Positions 54,645 through 63,688 of a stretch of DNA of 64,000 nucleotides are shown piece after piece. Both the position numbers and the translations under genes were made by a program. The notes beneath the pieces were generated by a model. That model was not told the DNA's origin, made no database searches, and saw only the letters and a list, made by a program, of their open reading frames with translations. This DNA comes from UBA10347 sp905182135 (lineage in GTDB: Bacteria > Actinomycetota > Acidimicrobiia > Acidimicrobiales > UBA10347). The DNA is taken from contig CAWUSE010000002.1 of the NCBI GenBank assembly GCA_963925805.1, positions 1-64,000 on the forward strand, read 5' to 3'. Numbering within the stretch: the first letter of the stretch is position 1; each line of letters starts with the position of its first letter.

Positions 54645-55778
54645 TCAGAACTGCGCAGTATTGGTCGGCAGGCCGAACAGGTACCGGCCTAGTGGCTCCA
54701 TGGTTCGAGGGGCAACCATGCCATGAGTGATGGCGACATGGGCGTCCCGAAAGACCCGTTGCAGCGCGCTCGTTTCGTAAACTGCGCTGCTTCCAGCTGC
54801 GTGGTAACACAGGTCGACAGCTTCAACGCAGCGCTGAGCCGCAGATGTAGCAGCGAGTCTCAACTCGACCCGATCGTCGTCGCTAACGGGAGTACCAGCT
54901 ACCGACCTGTCCCAAATCGCATCGGTGCTGCCGTAGAGGTAGCTGCGGGCCTGCCGCACGTTGGCTATCGCTGTGGCTAGGCCAGCTTGCAGAGTCGCCC
55001 GTTCGGCCAGTGACTTCTTGGATCCCGTCGAACGTTTCTCGCTCAGTAAAATGATCTCTTCGATCGCCCGCTCACCCAGACCAATCAGGCAGGCCGCGAC
55101 ACCGGCACCGAGCGCACCGAAGAACGGGAAATGCCCCAGTGGACTATCAACGACGGGCGAATTATTTAACAAGTTGGCCCAGCGCCCCTCGGGTACGAAC
55201 GCCCTCGTCACCGCATAGTCGGTGGACGCAGTCCCCTTCAGTCCCGACACATGCCAAGTGTCAAGCAACTGCACGTCGGTCGGTTCAAAAAATACAAACG
55301 GAGCGAAGGCGCCATCACTGGTGACCGCCGGTTCGCCATGCTGGTCCACTACTCGGACCCCGCCGCCGATCCAGCTGCAGTGGTCGGTCCCTGACCCCCA
55401 CGCCCATTGGCCGGTGACTTCCAGCCCCCCTTCGACAACAGTGGCCGTGCCAGCAGGCATGCCGAAGCCGCCTGTGCATGCAGCTGGATCTCGATAAATA
55501 GTGTCCGCCCAGTCGGAGCGCATTCGGTGCGACGTCAAGGCGGTGGTATTTGCGATCATGACGCACCAGCCGGCAGCACCGTCAGCCTGAGATGTGGCCT
55601 CAATCGTGCGAAGTACCTGCGTGACAGTTGCGGCCTCTCCCCCACACTCCGCAGCGACCCAACGCCGTAACATGCCAGCCTCGGTCAAGGCCTTCGTAAC
55701 TGCAGGGTGCAGATGTCCACCTGCTTCAGTCTCAGACGCACGTTCTCGGGCAACACGTAACGCTGTCTGTTCAGGCAC
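54645..55778 (-). CDS. Acyl-CoA dehydrogenase type 2 / flavin-dependent monooxygenase (HsaA/DszC-like)
   Basis: A 377-residue acyl-CoA dehydrogenase-fold flavoprotein. GAAGWCVMIANTTAL, VTGQWAWGSGTDHCSW and GLKGTASTDYAV resemble the type-2 C-terminal-domain family whose members are reduced-flavin monooxygenases (HsaA, DszC, HpaB-like) rather than dehydrogenases. No obvious catalytic Glu of true dehydrogenases is seen. A partner flavin reductase is not adjacent. Substrate unknown. Confidence 0.83.
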   Translation of the reverse strand: MPEQTALRVARERASETEAGGHLHPAVTKALTEAGMLRRWVAAECGGEAATVTQVLRTIEATSQADGAAGWCVMIANTTALTSHRMRSDWADTIYRDPAACTGGFGMPAGTATVVEGGLEVTGQWAWGSGTDHCSWIGGGVRVVDQHGEPAVTSDGAFAPFVFFEPTDVQLLDTWHVSGLKGTASTDYAVTRAFVPEGRWANLLNNSPVVDSPLGHFPFFGALGAGVAACLIGLGERAIEEIILLSEKRSTGSKKSLAERATLQAGLATAIANVRQARSYLYGSTDAIWDRSVAGTPVSDDDRVELRLAATSAAQRCVEAVDLCYHAAGSSAVYETSALQRVFRDAHVAITHGMVAPRTMEPLGRYLFGLPTNTAQF

Positions 55779-55881
55779 AGCCGCAATCTAGTGCCGTATC
55801 GCCCAGCCAAGATGGCCAAAACCTAACTACCGTCCCGCTTTGTCGACAGTGTCTTCCAAAAGCGACGCTCATAGAGAGATC

Positions 55882-56013
55882 ATGGGTAAAGACCGGGCTC
55901 GGCCCAAATCTGTTGAAACAAGTGACATCGAAAGGGTTGCCATGATCAACCAACAAGCAACCCTAAATAAAGAAGTGCTGTGTCTCGCCCGTCGAGTTGG
56001 CGCCAGGACCTAG
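55882..56013 (+). CDS. Possible 43-residue small ORF
   Basis: MGKDRARPKSVETSDIERVA... is preceded by AGAGAGATC, a plausible ribosome site, in a 424-bp gap between two leftward genes. It is charged and soluble-looking. No family is recognised, and the region beyond its TAG has coding-like stretches in other frames, so it may be a gene remnant. Confidence 0.3.
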   Translation: MGKDRARPKSVETSDIERVAMINQQATLNKEVLCLARRVGART

Positions 56014-56202
56014 CACCACAACGGTGCCGCTACGTCGCTGACGAAGGCGGGTGCAACGCGACCCAGGGCGCCAGTGGCATTGCTCTCACAACCTTGAGCT
56101 CATTCGACTCTGCCAAGAGCGGTTTCAAGATGAACGCCACGACCGCCAAGCGGTTCCGCAAAGCCGTCACAGCGTCCGAGGAGGCTGCTTCCGGCTGCTC
56201 GA

Positions 56203-57906
56203 TCACAGGTCGTTGAGGCCCGCAATCGAGGCAGCAGTCACAACACCTACCGGACGCCCACCGCCATCAAGCACAGCCACAGCAGCAGTGTTGTAGTCAC
56301 TCATTACACGTGCCGCTTCCAGGGCTGGTGTTTCTTGAGTAACTGCTGGGATGTCACGCATGACCAGATTCACCTCAGCTTCCATGCCGTGGTCCATCAG
56401 ACACGGTGCAATATCGGCCAACACGAGCAGCCCGATGTAAGAACCATCCTCGACATCGCATACTGCGATGACCCCCAAACCAGATGTTTCATCGATCTCA
56501 TCGATAACTTCGAGCAGCCGCATAGATGCCGTGACTTGGTCCTTGAACGGGATCGTGACCTGCTCGGTAGACATGCGGAGGCGTGCTTCCAGCTGTCCGC
56601 CGCGTTCGTCGACCTGAACAGTTGAGACGGAAACTTCACCCATCAGCGACTGCGAGACCGCAGTAGCGAGAAGGGCTGGAATCACGAACTCAGCGCGACC
56701 CGTTGTCTCTGCTACGAACATTACTGCGGCCAGCGGTGTGCGGTAACCGGCGCCCAGCACAGCAGCCAGGCCGATAACGGGATAAAGGCCGTTCGAAGGC
56801 GCATCGAAAATCACTTCGACGATTCGCCCGAGCAACAACCCCTGCACGACGAGGGGAATGAAGACGCCGCCGACGCCGCCGGCGCCAAGCGTAACCGATG
56901 TAGCCACGGCGCGAATGAAGAACAAGGCGATGATGACCCATACCGAAATCGTTGGGTCGAGCACGATGTCGACGATGGACTCGGCACCGGGGCCAAGACT
57001 GACGGGAATATCCACCAGTTGATCGGTGATCAAAACCGCAGCCGCTAGTGATACGGCAGCAACAGGAAGCCGCACAGAGACCGGCGCGACCTTCCCGACG
57101 TCTTTAGCGAAATGGAACAGCACCGCGATTCCTCGGGCGGCAAGGCCAGCGAGCAACCCGATGACGACAGCGCCGATGACCTCGTCGGTAAGTGGCACTT
57201 CGGCCGGCTGAATGAACAGCAGCCGACCTGGCCCAAGAATGATAACGAACGTGATATACGACGCTGCCGAAGCGACCAACGCTGGAATAAGTGCGTGTTT
57301 CGCGATGTCTCGGCGGAACGGCGTCTCGAGTGCAAAAAGCACTCCGGTTGCGGGCGCACGGAAGACCGCCGCAACCGCTGCAGCTGCGCCAGCCGCTAAA
57401 AGGAGCCGGTGATTTCGTGTGCCCAGCACCTTGAGCTTGCGCCGACCGAGCCAATGACCAAGATTGGCTCCCGCAAAGACTGCGGGACCTTCAAGCCCCG
57501 CTGCCCCGCCAAAACCAACTGTCGTCAACGCCGCTGCGAGCTTGGGCCCCAAACGGCGCGGCTCCAACTCAATGCTGCCATGGAACGCCTGAACATAGGC
57601 ATCTGACGTGCTTGGTTCTGTATTCCATGCCAACCGTAAAATGATCGCCGTCAGCACAAGCCCGACTCCCGGCGCGAAAACCCGGAGCCAGAGCGGAGCA
57701 TCGATCAGAGCGTGCAGCATCTGCTCGATGGCCAGCCACTCGATGGCTACAACGACAACACCAACGCCAACGCCAAGCGATGCATACACCAGGAAACGCG
57801 CCACTCCTTCGAGACCTTCGTTGGTCGACTCGATGCCTGTGTCACGAGTCTGACGCAGTCGGTGGCGCCACGACCTTGGATCATTGGGTATCGGGGGCTG
57901 CGCCAT
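56203..57906 (-). CDS. ClC-type chloride channel/transporter with CBS pair
   Basis: A 567-residue membrane protein of about ten to twelve hydrophobic segments followed by two CBS domains (about 435-567). ClC signatures: GLEGPAVFAGANLG (form of GREGP with the gating Glu) and GGVGGVFIPLVVQG (form of GxFxP). The first anion motif GSGIP is not obvious (STSDAYVQ region), so ion selectivity may differ. ATG at 57904-57906 begins MAQPPIPNDP; 42 bp separate it from the divergent oxidoreductase. CBS domains suggest adenine-nucleotide control. Confidence 0.87.
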   Translation of the reverse strand: MAQPPIPNDPRSWRHRLRQTRDTGIESTNEGLEGVARFLVYASLGVGVGVVVVAIEWLAIEQMLHALIDAPLWLRVFAPGVGLVLTAIILRLAWNTEPSTSDAYVQAFHGSIELEPRRLGPKLAAALTTVGFGGAAGLEGPAVFAGANLGHWLGRRKLKVLGTRNHRLLLAAGAAAAVAAVFRAPATGVLFALETPFRRDIAKHALIPALVASAASYITFVIILGPGRLLFIQPAEVPLTDEVIGAVVIGLLAGLAARGIAVLFHFAKDVGKVAPVSVRLPVAAVSLAAAVLITDQLVDIPVSLGPGAESIVDIVLDPTISVWVIIALFFIRAVATSVTLGAGGVGGVFIPLVVQGLLLGRIVEVIFDAPSNGLYPVIGLAAVLGAGYRTPLAAVMFVAETTGRAEFVIPALLATAVSQSLMGEVSVSTVQVDERGGQLEARLRMSTEQVTIPFKDQVTASMRLLEVIDEIDETSGLGVIAVCDVEDGSYIGLLVLADIAPCLMDHGMEAEVNLVMRDIPAVTQETPALEAARVMSDYNTAAVAVLDGGGRPVGVVTAASIAGLNDL

Positions 57907-57948
57907 ATACGACCGATCATACGAGGCCTTCGCTTCTAGCCTGGGCAA

Positions 57949-59181
57949 ATGGCAACTTCAAATTCTGATCGACGACTCGATGTAGTGGTATTTGGGGCTA
58001 CCAGCTTTGCTGGGCAGATCTTGTGTGCCTACCTGACCAAGCGCCACGGCACCGACGGAAGTCTTCGATGGGCGATCGCTGGGCGTAACGCAGCCAAACT
58101 CGCTTCTGTCGCTGTCGGCACGGGCGCCGACGTCGAGCAGATTATCGCTGATGCCTCGGACCCTGGAGCCATGGCCACCATGGCCGCCGACACGAGCGTC
58201 GTGATCTCGACCGTCGGCCCGTATGCCCTGTATGGCACCGAGTTGGTCAAAGCTTGTGCCGCCGCAGGTACCGACTACTGCGACCTGACAGGTGAGCCCC
58301 AGTGGATGCAACGCATGATCGACACACACGGCGATTCTGCTGAGTCGAGCGGCGCCCGCATCGTGCATGCCTGCGGCTTCGACTCGATCCCGTCGGATCT
58401 CGGCGTCTGGCACACCCAGCAACAAGCCATTGCTCGGTTCGGAACCCACTGCTCAAAGATCGCAATGCGGGTCAAGTCGATAAAGGGCGGCGCAAGCGGC
58501 GGCACGATCGCCAGCGCCATGAACGTTATGGACGAGGTCTCCAAGAATCCTGCACTGCGCAAAGCACTGGCTAACCCCTATTCGCTTGCGCCAGCCGACA
58601 TGCGCACGGGCCCAGAGCAGCCAAACGTGATGATTCCGACCAAGAAGGACGCGTCAGGCGAGTGGGTCGCCCCTTTCGTGATGGCGTCGGTCAATACCCG
58701 TGTTGTTCAGCGTTCACATGCGTTGCTTGGCCGGCCATGGGGCGACGATTTCTTGTATGACGAAGCAATGATGATGGGTGACGGGCCGGCCGGCGCTGCC
58801 AAGGCCGCAGTCGTCACAGGCGGCCTCGGCAGCCTCATCGCAGCCGCGTCGTTTGGGCCGATTCGAAAACTGCTCACGAACTATGTGGTTCCTAAGCCGG
58901 GTAATGGCCCGAGCGAAGAAAAACAAAAGACTGGTTTCTACGACCTGCGATTCTTCGGCGAGACGGCCGATGGCAAGAAGGTCGTGACCATGGTGACTGG
59001 CGATGCTGACCCCGGTTACGGCTCAACCGCCAAGATGCTAGGTGAAGCCGCTGTTGCCTTGCTCGAACGCGACCGGTCAGCGCTTCCTGGAGGCTTTCAT
59101 ACACCTACTTCAGCCTTCCGCGACGATCTAATCGACCGACTTGTCGAACACGCAGGTTTAACCTTCAGCGTCCTCGACTGA
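57949..59181 (+). CDS. Saccharopine-dehydrogenase-like / trans-acting enoyl reductase family
   Basis: A 410-residue NAD(P)-binding protein starting with VVVFGATSFAGQILCAYL (Rossmann loop), then STVGPYALYGTELVKAC and DYCDLTGEPQWMQRMI. This matches the actinobacterial family that includes the mycobacterial trans-acting enoyl reductase of lipid synthesis. No membrane anchor is evident. It is divergent from the ClC gene with very short spacing, so promoters must overlap. Confidence 0.87.
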   Translation: MATSNSDRRLDVVVFGATSFAGQILCAYLTKRHGTDGSLRWAIAGRNAAKLASVAVGTGADVEQIIADASDPGAMATMAADTSVVISTVGPYALYGTELVKACAAAGTDYCDLTGEPQWMQRMIDTHGDSAESSGARIVHACGFDSIPSDLGVWHTQQQAIARFGTHCSKIAMRVKSIKGGASGGTIASAMNVMDEVSKNPALRKALANPYSLAPADMRTGPEQPNVMIPTKKDASGEWVAPFVMASVNTRVVQRSHALLGRPWGDDFLYDEAMMMGDGPAGAAKAAVVTGGLGSLIAAASFGPIRKLLTNYVVPKPGNGPSEEKQKTGFYDLRFFGETADGKKVVTMVTGDADPGYGSTAKMLGEAAVALLERDRSALPGGFHTPTSAFRDDLIDRLVEHAGLTFSVLD

Positions 59182-59292
59182 GCCTGGCTCAAGTACGGCG
59201 ATAGCCATTCGTGCGGACGCCATATTCGAAGGGCCGGACCTCAACACATAGTCTGAACCATCCGTCGATGCTTCGCACCTCCCTACTGCAAT

Positions 59293-59327
59293 GAACGCCG
59301 GATGCGACTGCGTCGCATCTGGCGTTC
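59293..59327 (+). terminator. Strong 16-bp hairpin, probable terminator
   Basis: GAACGCC-G-GATGCGAC, loop TGC, GTCGCATC-T-GGCGTTC: sixteen pairs including one G-U, with a three-base loop. It lies 112 bp after the enoyl-reductase-like gene and 75 bp before the LLM gene. No T run follows, so it may instead act in RNA stability or Rho-dependent ending. Confidence 0.55.
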
Positions 59328-59359
59328 GTTGGACGTATCGGCGGTGTGGATGCCACTCT

Positions 59360-59387
59360 GTAGCTCAACCCACGTAGCTCAACCCAC
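59360..59387. repeat. 14-bp tandem duplication before LLM gene
   Basis: GTAGCTCAACCCAC is repeated exactly at 59360-59373 and 59374-59387, just upstream of the GGAG ribosome site of the next gene. It could be a recent slippage duplication or a paired regulator site; only its position is evidence. Confidence 0.6.
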
Positions 59388-59401
59388 GAATTGGAGACAC
59401 C

Positions 59402-60262
59402 TTGGACATTGCTGTCACAACTGCGTTTTCGCATCACACTCCGGTCGAGTTCATCGCCGGTGCGGCAAAACGAATCGAAGCGGCGGGCTTCGCCGCGGTG
59501 TGGGTCCCCGAGCACGTGCTCTTTTTTCCGGACTACCGGTCGTCCTATCCCTATTCCGATGACGGCAAGGTGCCGGGTAATCCTGACGGGGTTCTCGATC
59601 CGTTCACCGCACTCACTTTCGTGGCAGCGCACACCACGACACTTCGATTAGGCACCGGCATCTGTCTCGTGCCCCAGCGACAACCTGTGTACACCGCAAA
59701 AATGGTGGCCGACTTGGACTACCTCTCGAATGGCCGCGTCGACTTCGGCATCGGTGTCGGCTGGCTGGCCGAAGAGTTCGACGCGCTCGGACTCGATTTC
59801 ACCGAGCGCTCGGCTCGTTGCAACGAGTACATGGCAGCGATGAAAGAGCTCTGGGGCCCGGACCCTGTGAACTTCGCGGGCGAGACGGTGACCATCAACA
59901 ACGCACAGTTCAACCCCAAACCGCTGCAGTTACCTCATCCGCCCATCTTTGTTGGAGGCGAGAGCACACCGGCACTGCGTCGTGTCGCTACGTTCGCCAA
60001 CGGCTGGTATGGCTACGGCGTTACACCGGACCAAGTTGGCGCAAAACTTGATCTGCTCGACGAACATCTTGCATCGGTAGGACGCAGTCGCTCAGAGATC
60101 AAGATCTACATCTGTCCCAACCGCCTTCGAGTGGACCAGGACGTCACCGCCGCCTATGCCGAAGCAGGCGTTGAACAGCTCATACTGCCCCTCTACGGCA
60201 GCGACCTCAACGATCTCGATCGTCGTATCGAAACGCTGCAGCATGCAGCAGGAATGAGCTGA
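59402..60262 (+). CDS. LLM-class F420-dependent oxidoreductase
   Basis: A 286-residue TIM-barrel oxidoreductase of the luciferase-like family, F420-dependent subgroup: FAAVWVPEHVLFF, LRLGTGICLVPQRQPVYTAKMVADLDYLSNGRVDFGIGVGW (in parts) and FVGGESTPALRRVATFANGWYG. The TTG start at 59402 is supported by GGAG about five bases upstream and by the family start DIAVTTAFSHHT. It is followed after 1 bp by a methyltransferase gene. Coenzyme F420 use fits an actinobacterial host. Substrate unknown. Confidence 0.86.
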   Translation: MDIAVTTAFSHHTPVEFIAGAAKRIEAAGFAAVWVPEHVLFFPDYRSSYPYSDDGKVPGNPDGVLDPFTALTFVAAHTTTLRLGTGICLVPQRQPVYTAKMVADLDYLSNGRVDFGIGVGWLAEEFDALGLDFTERSARCNEYMAAMKELWGPDPVNFAGETVTINNAQFNPKPLQLPHPPIFVGGESTPALRRVATFANGWYGYGVTPDQVGAKLDLLDEHLASVGRSRSEIKIYICPNRLRVDQDVTAAYAEAGVEQLILPLYGSDLNDLDRRIETLQHAAGMS

Positions 60263-60263
60263 C

Positions 60264-60929
60264 ATGGCCAATGTCCATCACGACCACGATCATCAGCATG
60301 GCAATGCGAAGGACCGTGAGCTCAAGTCCATTGTGCGCTACATCAAGATCGCACCTCGCATGTGGAAGTCTGCCGTCAACAACGCGGTGGTCGACTTGAT
60401 CGACCCGCAGCCCGGTGAGACCGTGATCGATATCGGTGCTGGGATGGGGCCAGGCGTCATGAGAGCAGCGCGCAGCGGCGCCGAAGTACTTGCGGTGGAT
60501 CCCACGCCATTCATGCGATCAGTGATGGGTGCCCGACGGCTCGGATCGAGAAAACGAAAATTCGTTAAGGTAGTCGACGGCGCTGTCGAAGCTCTTCCCG
60601 TCCACGATGGAGGCGCCGATGCATTGTGGTCGGTCAACACCATGCACCACTGGAACAGCGTTTCCGCTGGAGTCATTGAGATCGCTCGTGTCCTGACCCC
60701 TGGCGGCCGAGTGGTGCTTGTCGACGAGAACTTCGCTGACCCTCGACACCCGCACTCCGAGCAGTGGCACAAGCGCCACGGAGATAGCGACCATCACGGT
60801 TTTTCGATGGTTGACGCAACCGATATCGGCGATCTGATGTCACAGTCTGGTTTGTGCGATGTTGTCGCCGACCATCGCGATATGGCAGGCCGCCCCGTAA
60901 TCGCAGTGACCGCCAGAATGCCCCATTAG
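60264..60929 (+). CDS. SAM-dependent methyltransferase
   Basis: A 221-residue class I methyltransferase with a His-rich start (MANVHHDHDHQHGN), SAM loop VIDIGAGMGPGVMRA near residue 55, acidic VLAVDPTPF and LTPGGRVVLVDENF. The His-rich N-terminus may bind metal. It is almost contiguous with the LLM oxidoreductase gene, so a joint pathway is likely. The acceptor is unknown. Confidence 0.84.
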   Translation: MANVHHDHDHQHGNAKDRELKSIVRYIKIAPRMWKSAVNNAVVDLIDPQPGETVIDIGAGMGPGVMRAARSGAEVLAVDPTPFMRSVMGARRLGSRKRKFVKVVDGAVEALPVHDGGADALWSVNTMHHWNSVSAGVIEIARVLTPGGRVVLVDENFADPRHPHSEQWHKRHGDSDHHGFSMVDATDIGDLMSQSGLCDVVADHRDMAGRPVIAVTARMPH

Positions 60930-61218
60930 GCCATTCTCAATATTGCTGACCTCGCTACTACCCGCAGGTCCATCTATTCGGCAATGCCGAGCGGTCTGGG
61001 CCTCGGTCACGTCAAGGTTCTTGCCGATTGCCTGTCGCTTATGTACAGGTTGCCAATCGGCGATGTGATTCAGCGCATTACTCATCCCCACCTGCCAGAT
61101 CGACGGGCGACCCAATCCTGACATCGGCGAGCAACGGCCGGCCATGAGCGTCACTCACCGCCAAGCCCATTCCGCATCGTTGCTGACGGGCACGCGCCCG
61201 GCGAGTAACTTTGGGTGC

Positions 61219-61992
61219 ATGACAGATTCCCTGGTCCAGGTAGAGAACACAGCTAATGGCGCGGTGCGAACAGTCACCCTCAACCGCCCCGAAAAACGGA
61301 ACGCACTGAACGCTCCGATGCTGGCAGAACTCCAGCAACTCTTCACGCAAGAACCCCCGGCAGCCGAGCGGCTGACCGTGCTCCGCTCTGTCGGCCCATC
61401 GTTCTGTGCCGGAGTTGACTTAAAGGAGCGGGACACAAATGGCATGGCGGGCAGCGCTAGCGCCATCGAACAGATGTTGCACTCGGTTGCGATGTATCCG
61501 CTTCCTGTTGTAGCAATCGTCCATGGTGACGCCATTGCAGGCGGCAATGAACTAGCACTGCATTGTGATCTTGTGGTTGCGGCTCAAGGTGCGCGCTTCG
61601 GAATGTCGCTGGCCCAAATCGGCCTGGCACCCACCTGGTTTCTGGCCAACAAGATCATGGAAGTAGGCGGTCCGGTCTTCGCCCGTGAAATGCTACTAAT
61701 CGGTGACCCTGTGTCCTCGGCGCGTATGGCAGATCTCGGTATGATTTTGCGGTCACTGCCCGATGACCAGCTCGAAGATCAGGCTCAAACGCTGATCAAT
61801 CGACTCGCCTCAAATGCGCCGCTCAGCCTGCGAGCCATGAAAGCTGTCCTGACCCGACAGATGCAGTTCCGTGACGGCATCGTTCATAACGATGTCGATG
61901 AAATGGTCGAGGCAGCCCGCCAGAGTCAAGACGCCAAACGGGGCATCGCCGCTCGCCTAGCTGGTGGCACCGCTGAGTTTCACGGCAACTAA
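61219..61992 (+). CDS. Enoyl-CoA hydratase/isomerase-family protein
   Basis: A 257-residue crotonase: TVTLNRPEKRNALNAPML, FCAGVDLKERD (oxyanion), HGDAIAGGNELALHCD with the first catalytic Glu, and SLAQIGLAPTW, which lacks the second Glu. One catalytic Glu missing means hydratase activity is not assured. ATG at 61219 gives the normal start MTDSLVQVENT; 25 earlier codons are not family-like. A 289-bp gap upstream holds no gene I can support. Confidence 0.86.
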   Translation: MTDSLVQVENTANGAVRTVTLNRPEKRNALNAPMLAELQQLFTQEPPAAERLTVLRSVGPSFCAGVDLKERDTNGMAGSASAIEQMLHSVAMYPLPVVAIVHGDAIAGGNELALHCDLVVAAQGARFGMSLAQIGLAPTWFLANKIMEVGGPVFAREMLLIGDPVSSARMADLGMILRSLPDDQLEDQAQTLINRLASNAPLSLRAMKAVLTRQMQFRDGIVHNDVDEMVEAARQSQDAKRGIAARLAGGTAEFHGN

Positions 61993-61999
61993 GTGCGGG

Positions 62000-62890
62000 C
62001 TACTGAGGTGGCACAACCCGATGCAGGAAATCTACGACCGACTCTGAGAAGACATCGTTTCGGTCACCCGCCACCATGTGCGACGCGCCAGTGACATTGA
62101 CATACTCGGCTTGAGGACACTGCGCTAGAAAGGCCTGAGCACCCTCTTCGCTGAGCACGTCAGAGAGCCCACCACGGACTAGCAACACCGGCAGTTCTAG
62201 GTTGTCGGCAGCATCCTCAAGGCGTCGACGGTGCTCGTTCATGTCCCACGTGCCGTTGCGTCGCCGTGGATCCCAATGCCAGTGATACCGGCCGTCGGAG
62301 CCAAGCCGCACGTTCTTGGCCAGGCCGTCAAGATTCCGCGGCCGCTTGCGGTGTGGCTGGTAATTGGCAATGGCGGCCGCCACTTCTTCAAGCGAGTCAA
62401 ACCCGTCAGGCTTTTGGTCCATAAATGCCTTGATCTTCTTCGAACCTTCGAGTTCGATCCGGGGTGCGATGTCCACCAGCACTAGCGCTGCTGCGTCGAG
62501 TCGCCCCGTGCCGACGGCAAGCAAGCTCGTGCTTCCGCCCATCGAAGCCCCTACGAGGATCGGCTGTTGAGCCCCGACCGACTCGACAACGGCCAATAGA
62601 TCTTGCACGTTCATCTCGGGTTCATAGGACGCGTCTTCAGGCCAATCTGAATCACCGTGGCCTCGTGAATCCATGGCGATGGCGTAGTAACCGGCCTCGC
62701 CGAGTGTCTCGCCTGCGCCCCGCCAGGCATGGCGCGTTTGACCGCCGCCATGCTGCAAAATCACGACCCGGCCACCCGGGTCACCCCAGGCGTCACCCCG
62801 AATGGTCACACCGCCGGCTCCTTGCCATTCGTGCATGGGTTCAGGAGCGCCTGGCAACCGCGTACGTTCGAACATTTCGCTGCCTGTCAT
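62000..62890 (-). CDS. Alpha/beta hydrolase
   Basis: A 296-residue alpha/beta hydrolase with oxyanion HGGGQTRHAW near 47, nucleophile S116 in VGASMGGS, MDSRGHGDSDWP and a late His in TGASHMVAGD. The nucleophile is Ser, so esterase-type action is likelier than epoxide or haloalkane hydrolysis. It is convergent with the crotonase gene, 7 bp apart. Substrate unknown. Confidence 0.87.
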   Translation of the reverse strand: MTGSEMFERTRLPGAPEPMHEWQGAGGVTIRGDAWGDPGGRVVILQHGGGQTRHAWRGAGETLGEAGYYAIAMDSRGHGDSDWPEDASYEPEMNVQDLLAVVESVGAQQPILVGASMGGSTSLLAVGTGRLDAAALVLVDIAPRIELEGSKKIKAFMDQKPDGFDSLEEVAAAIANYQPHRKRPRNLDGLAKNVRLGSDGRYHWHWDPRRRNGTWDMNEHRRRLEDAADNLELPVLLVRGGLSDVLSEEGAQAFLAQCPQAEYVNVTGASHMVAGDRNDVFSESVVDFLHRVVPPQ

Positions 62891-63334
62891 GACTCAACCA
62901 TGCAGGGCGAAGCGCCGTCCCAACAAATCCGAGGCATCGACCGCTCACACTGGCTTAGATCCCAACCACATCAACGCGCAAGCCAACGACACGGTGCCTT
63001 CAGACGTAACACGTTCGGTTCTCCCCCCACTTCACCGCCAGTGCCGAACCAACCGCACTGACAGTTTCTCGATTCCTAGAAATCCCGGCGTGGCCTTTAT
63101 CAACCGCCGTATCTACGGAGAAACGATCATGCACGCCTCCCCGCTGTGGCTCACTGGCCAGCCATCGGGCATGCAAGCCCAAGTCGGCCTGATCGAACGC
63201 ACCAACTACACCAGCGAGGCCTACCTCTTCACTCGTAGGCTCTACCCTCCTCCGGAGGCGACGACGACGCAGATTCTTCGCCGAACTTCTTCGCCACACG
63301 GGACGCGTCTAGCGTGCTCTGTATGGGGATGCGG
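62891..63334. other. 444-bp divergent gap, no supported gene
   Basis: It lies between the leftward alpha/beta hydrolase and the rightward small gene and should contain both promoters. Frames here (for example 62802-63338) are long but are not recognised and begin inside the hydrolase gene. No clear promoter pair stands out. Confidence 0.35.
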
Positions 63335-63688
63335 ATGACGAAGCCTGTGGTCGATCTGACCGAAACGACGATCGACGCGCTGCCGGCGCAGCTTGGTGTG
63401 TACGAGATCGTTGATCGAACGGGGACAACAGTCACGATTGGCTACGCCGGTGGCCGAGAAGCCTTCGGCATACGCACGGCCCTCCACCGAGAACTGACCG
63501 ACCACGGCGTGGGAGGTCTACGGTTTCGACACGAGTTCACACACGGCTACTTGACCCGCTGGCAAGAATTGCTGATGCTCTACGAAGCGGACCATGGTGC
63601 CTTGCCATCTGGCAATGTGGGCCATCTCGGCACACTCGGCCGTCTCAGCCCGCTGTCGGCAGAACCAGCGCCCACGGGGAGTAACTAA
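63335..63688 (+). CDS. Conserved small protein, possibly GIY-YIG-like fold
   Basis: A 117-residue protein with LGVYEIVDRTGTTVTIGYAGG and IRTALHRELTDHG. The pattern 'G-V-Y-E ... I-G-Y-A-G' is faintly like GIY-YIG-type folds (as in DUF7508-like proteins), but catalytic residues are not evident. The stop shares one base with the next ATG (TAATG), so it is coupled to the acyl-CoA dehydrogenase. ATGs at 63323 and 63329 are alternative starts. Function unknown. Confidence 0.55.
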   Translation: MTKPVVDLTETTIDALPAQLGVYEIVDRTGTTVTIGYAGGREAFGIRTALHRELTDHGVGGLRFRHEFTHGYLTRWQELLMLYEADHGALPSGNVGHLGTLGRLSPLSAEPAPTGSN

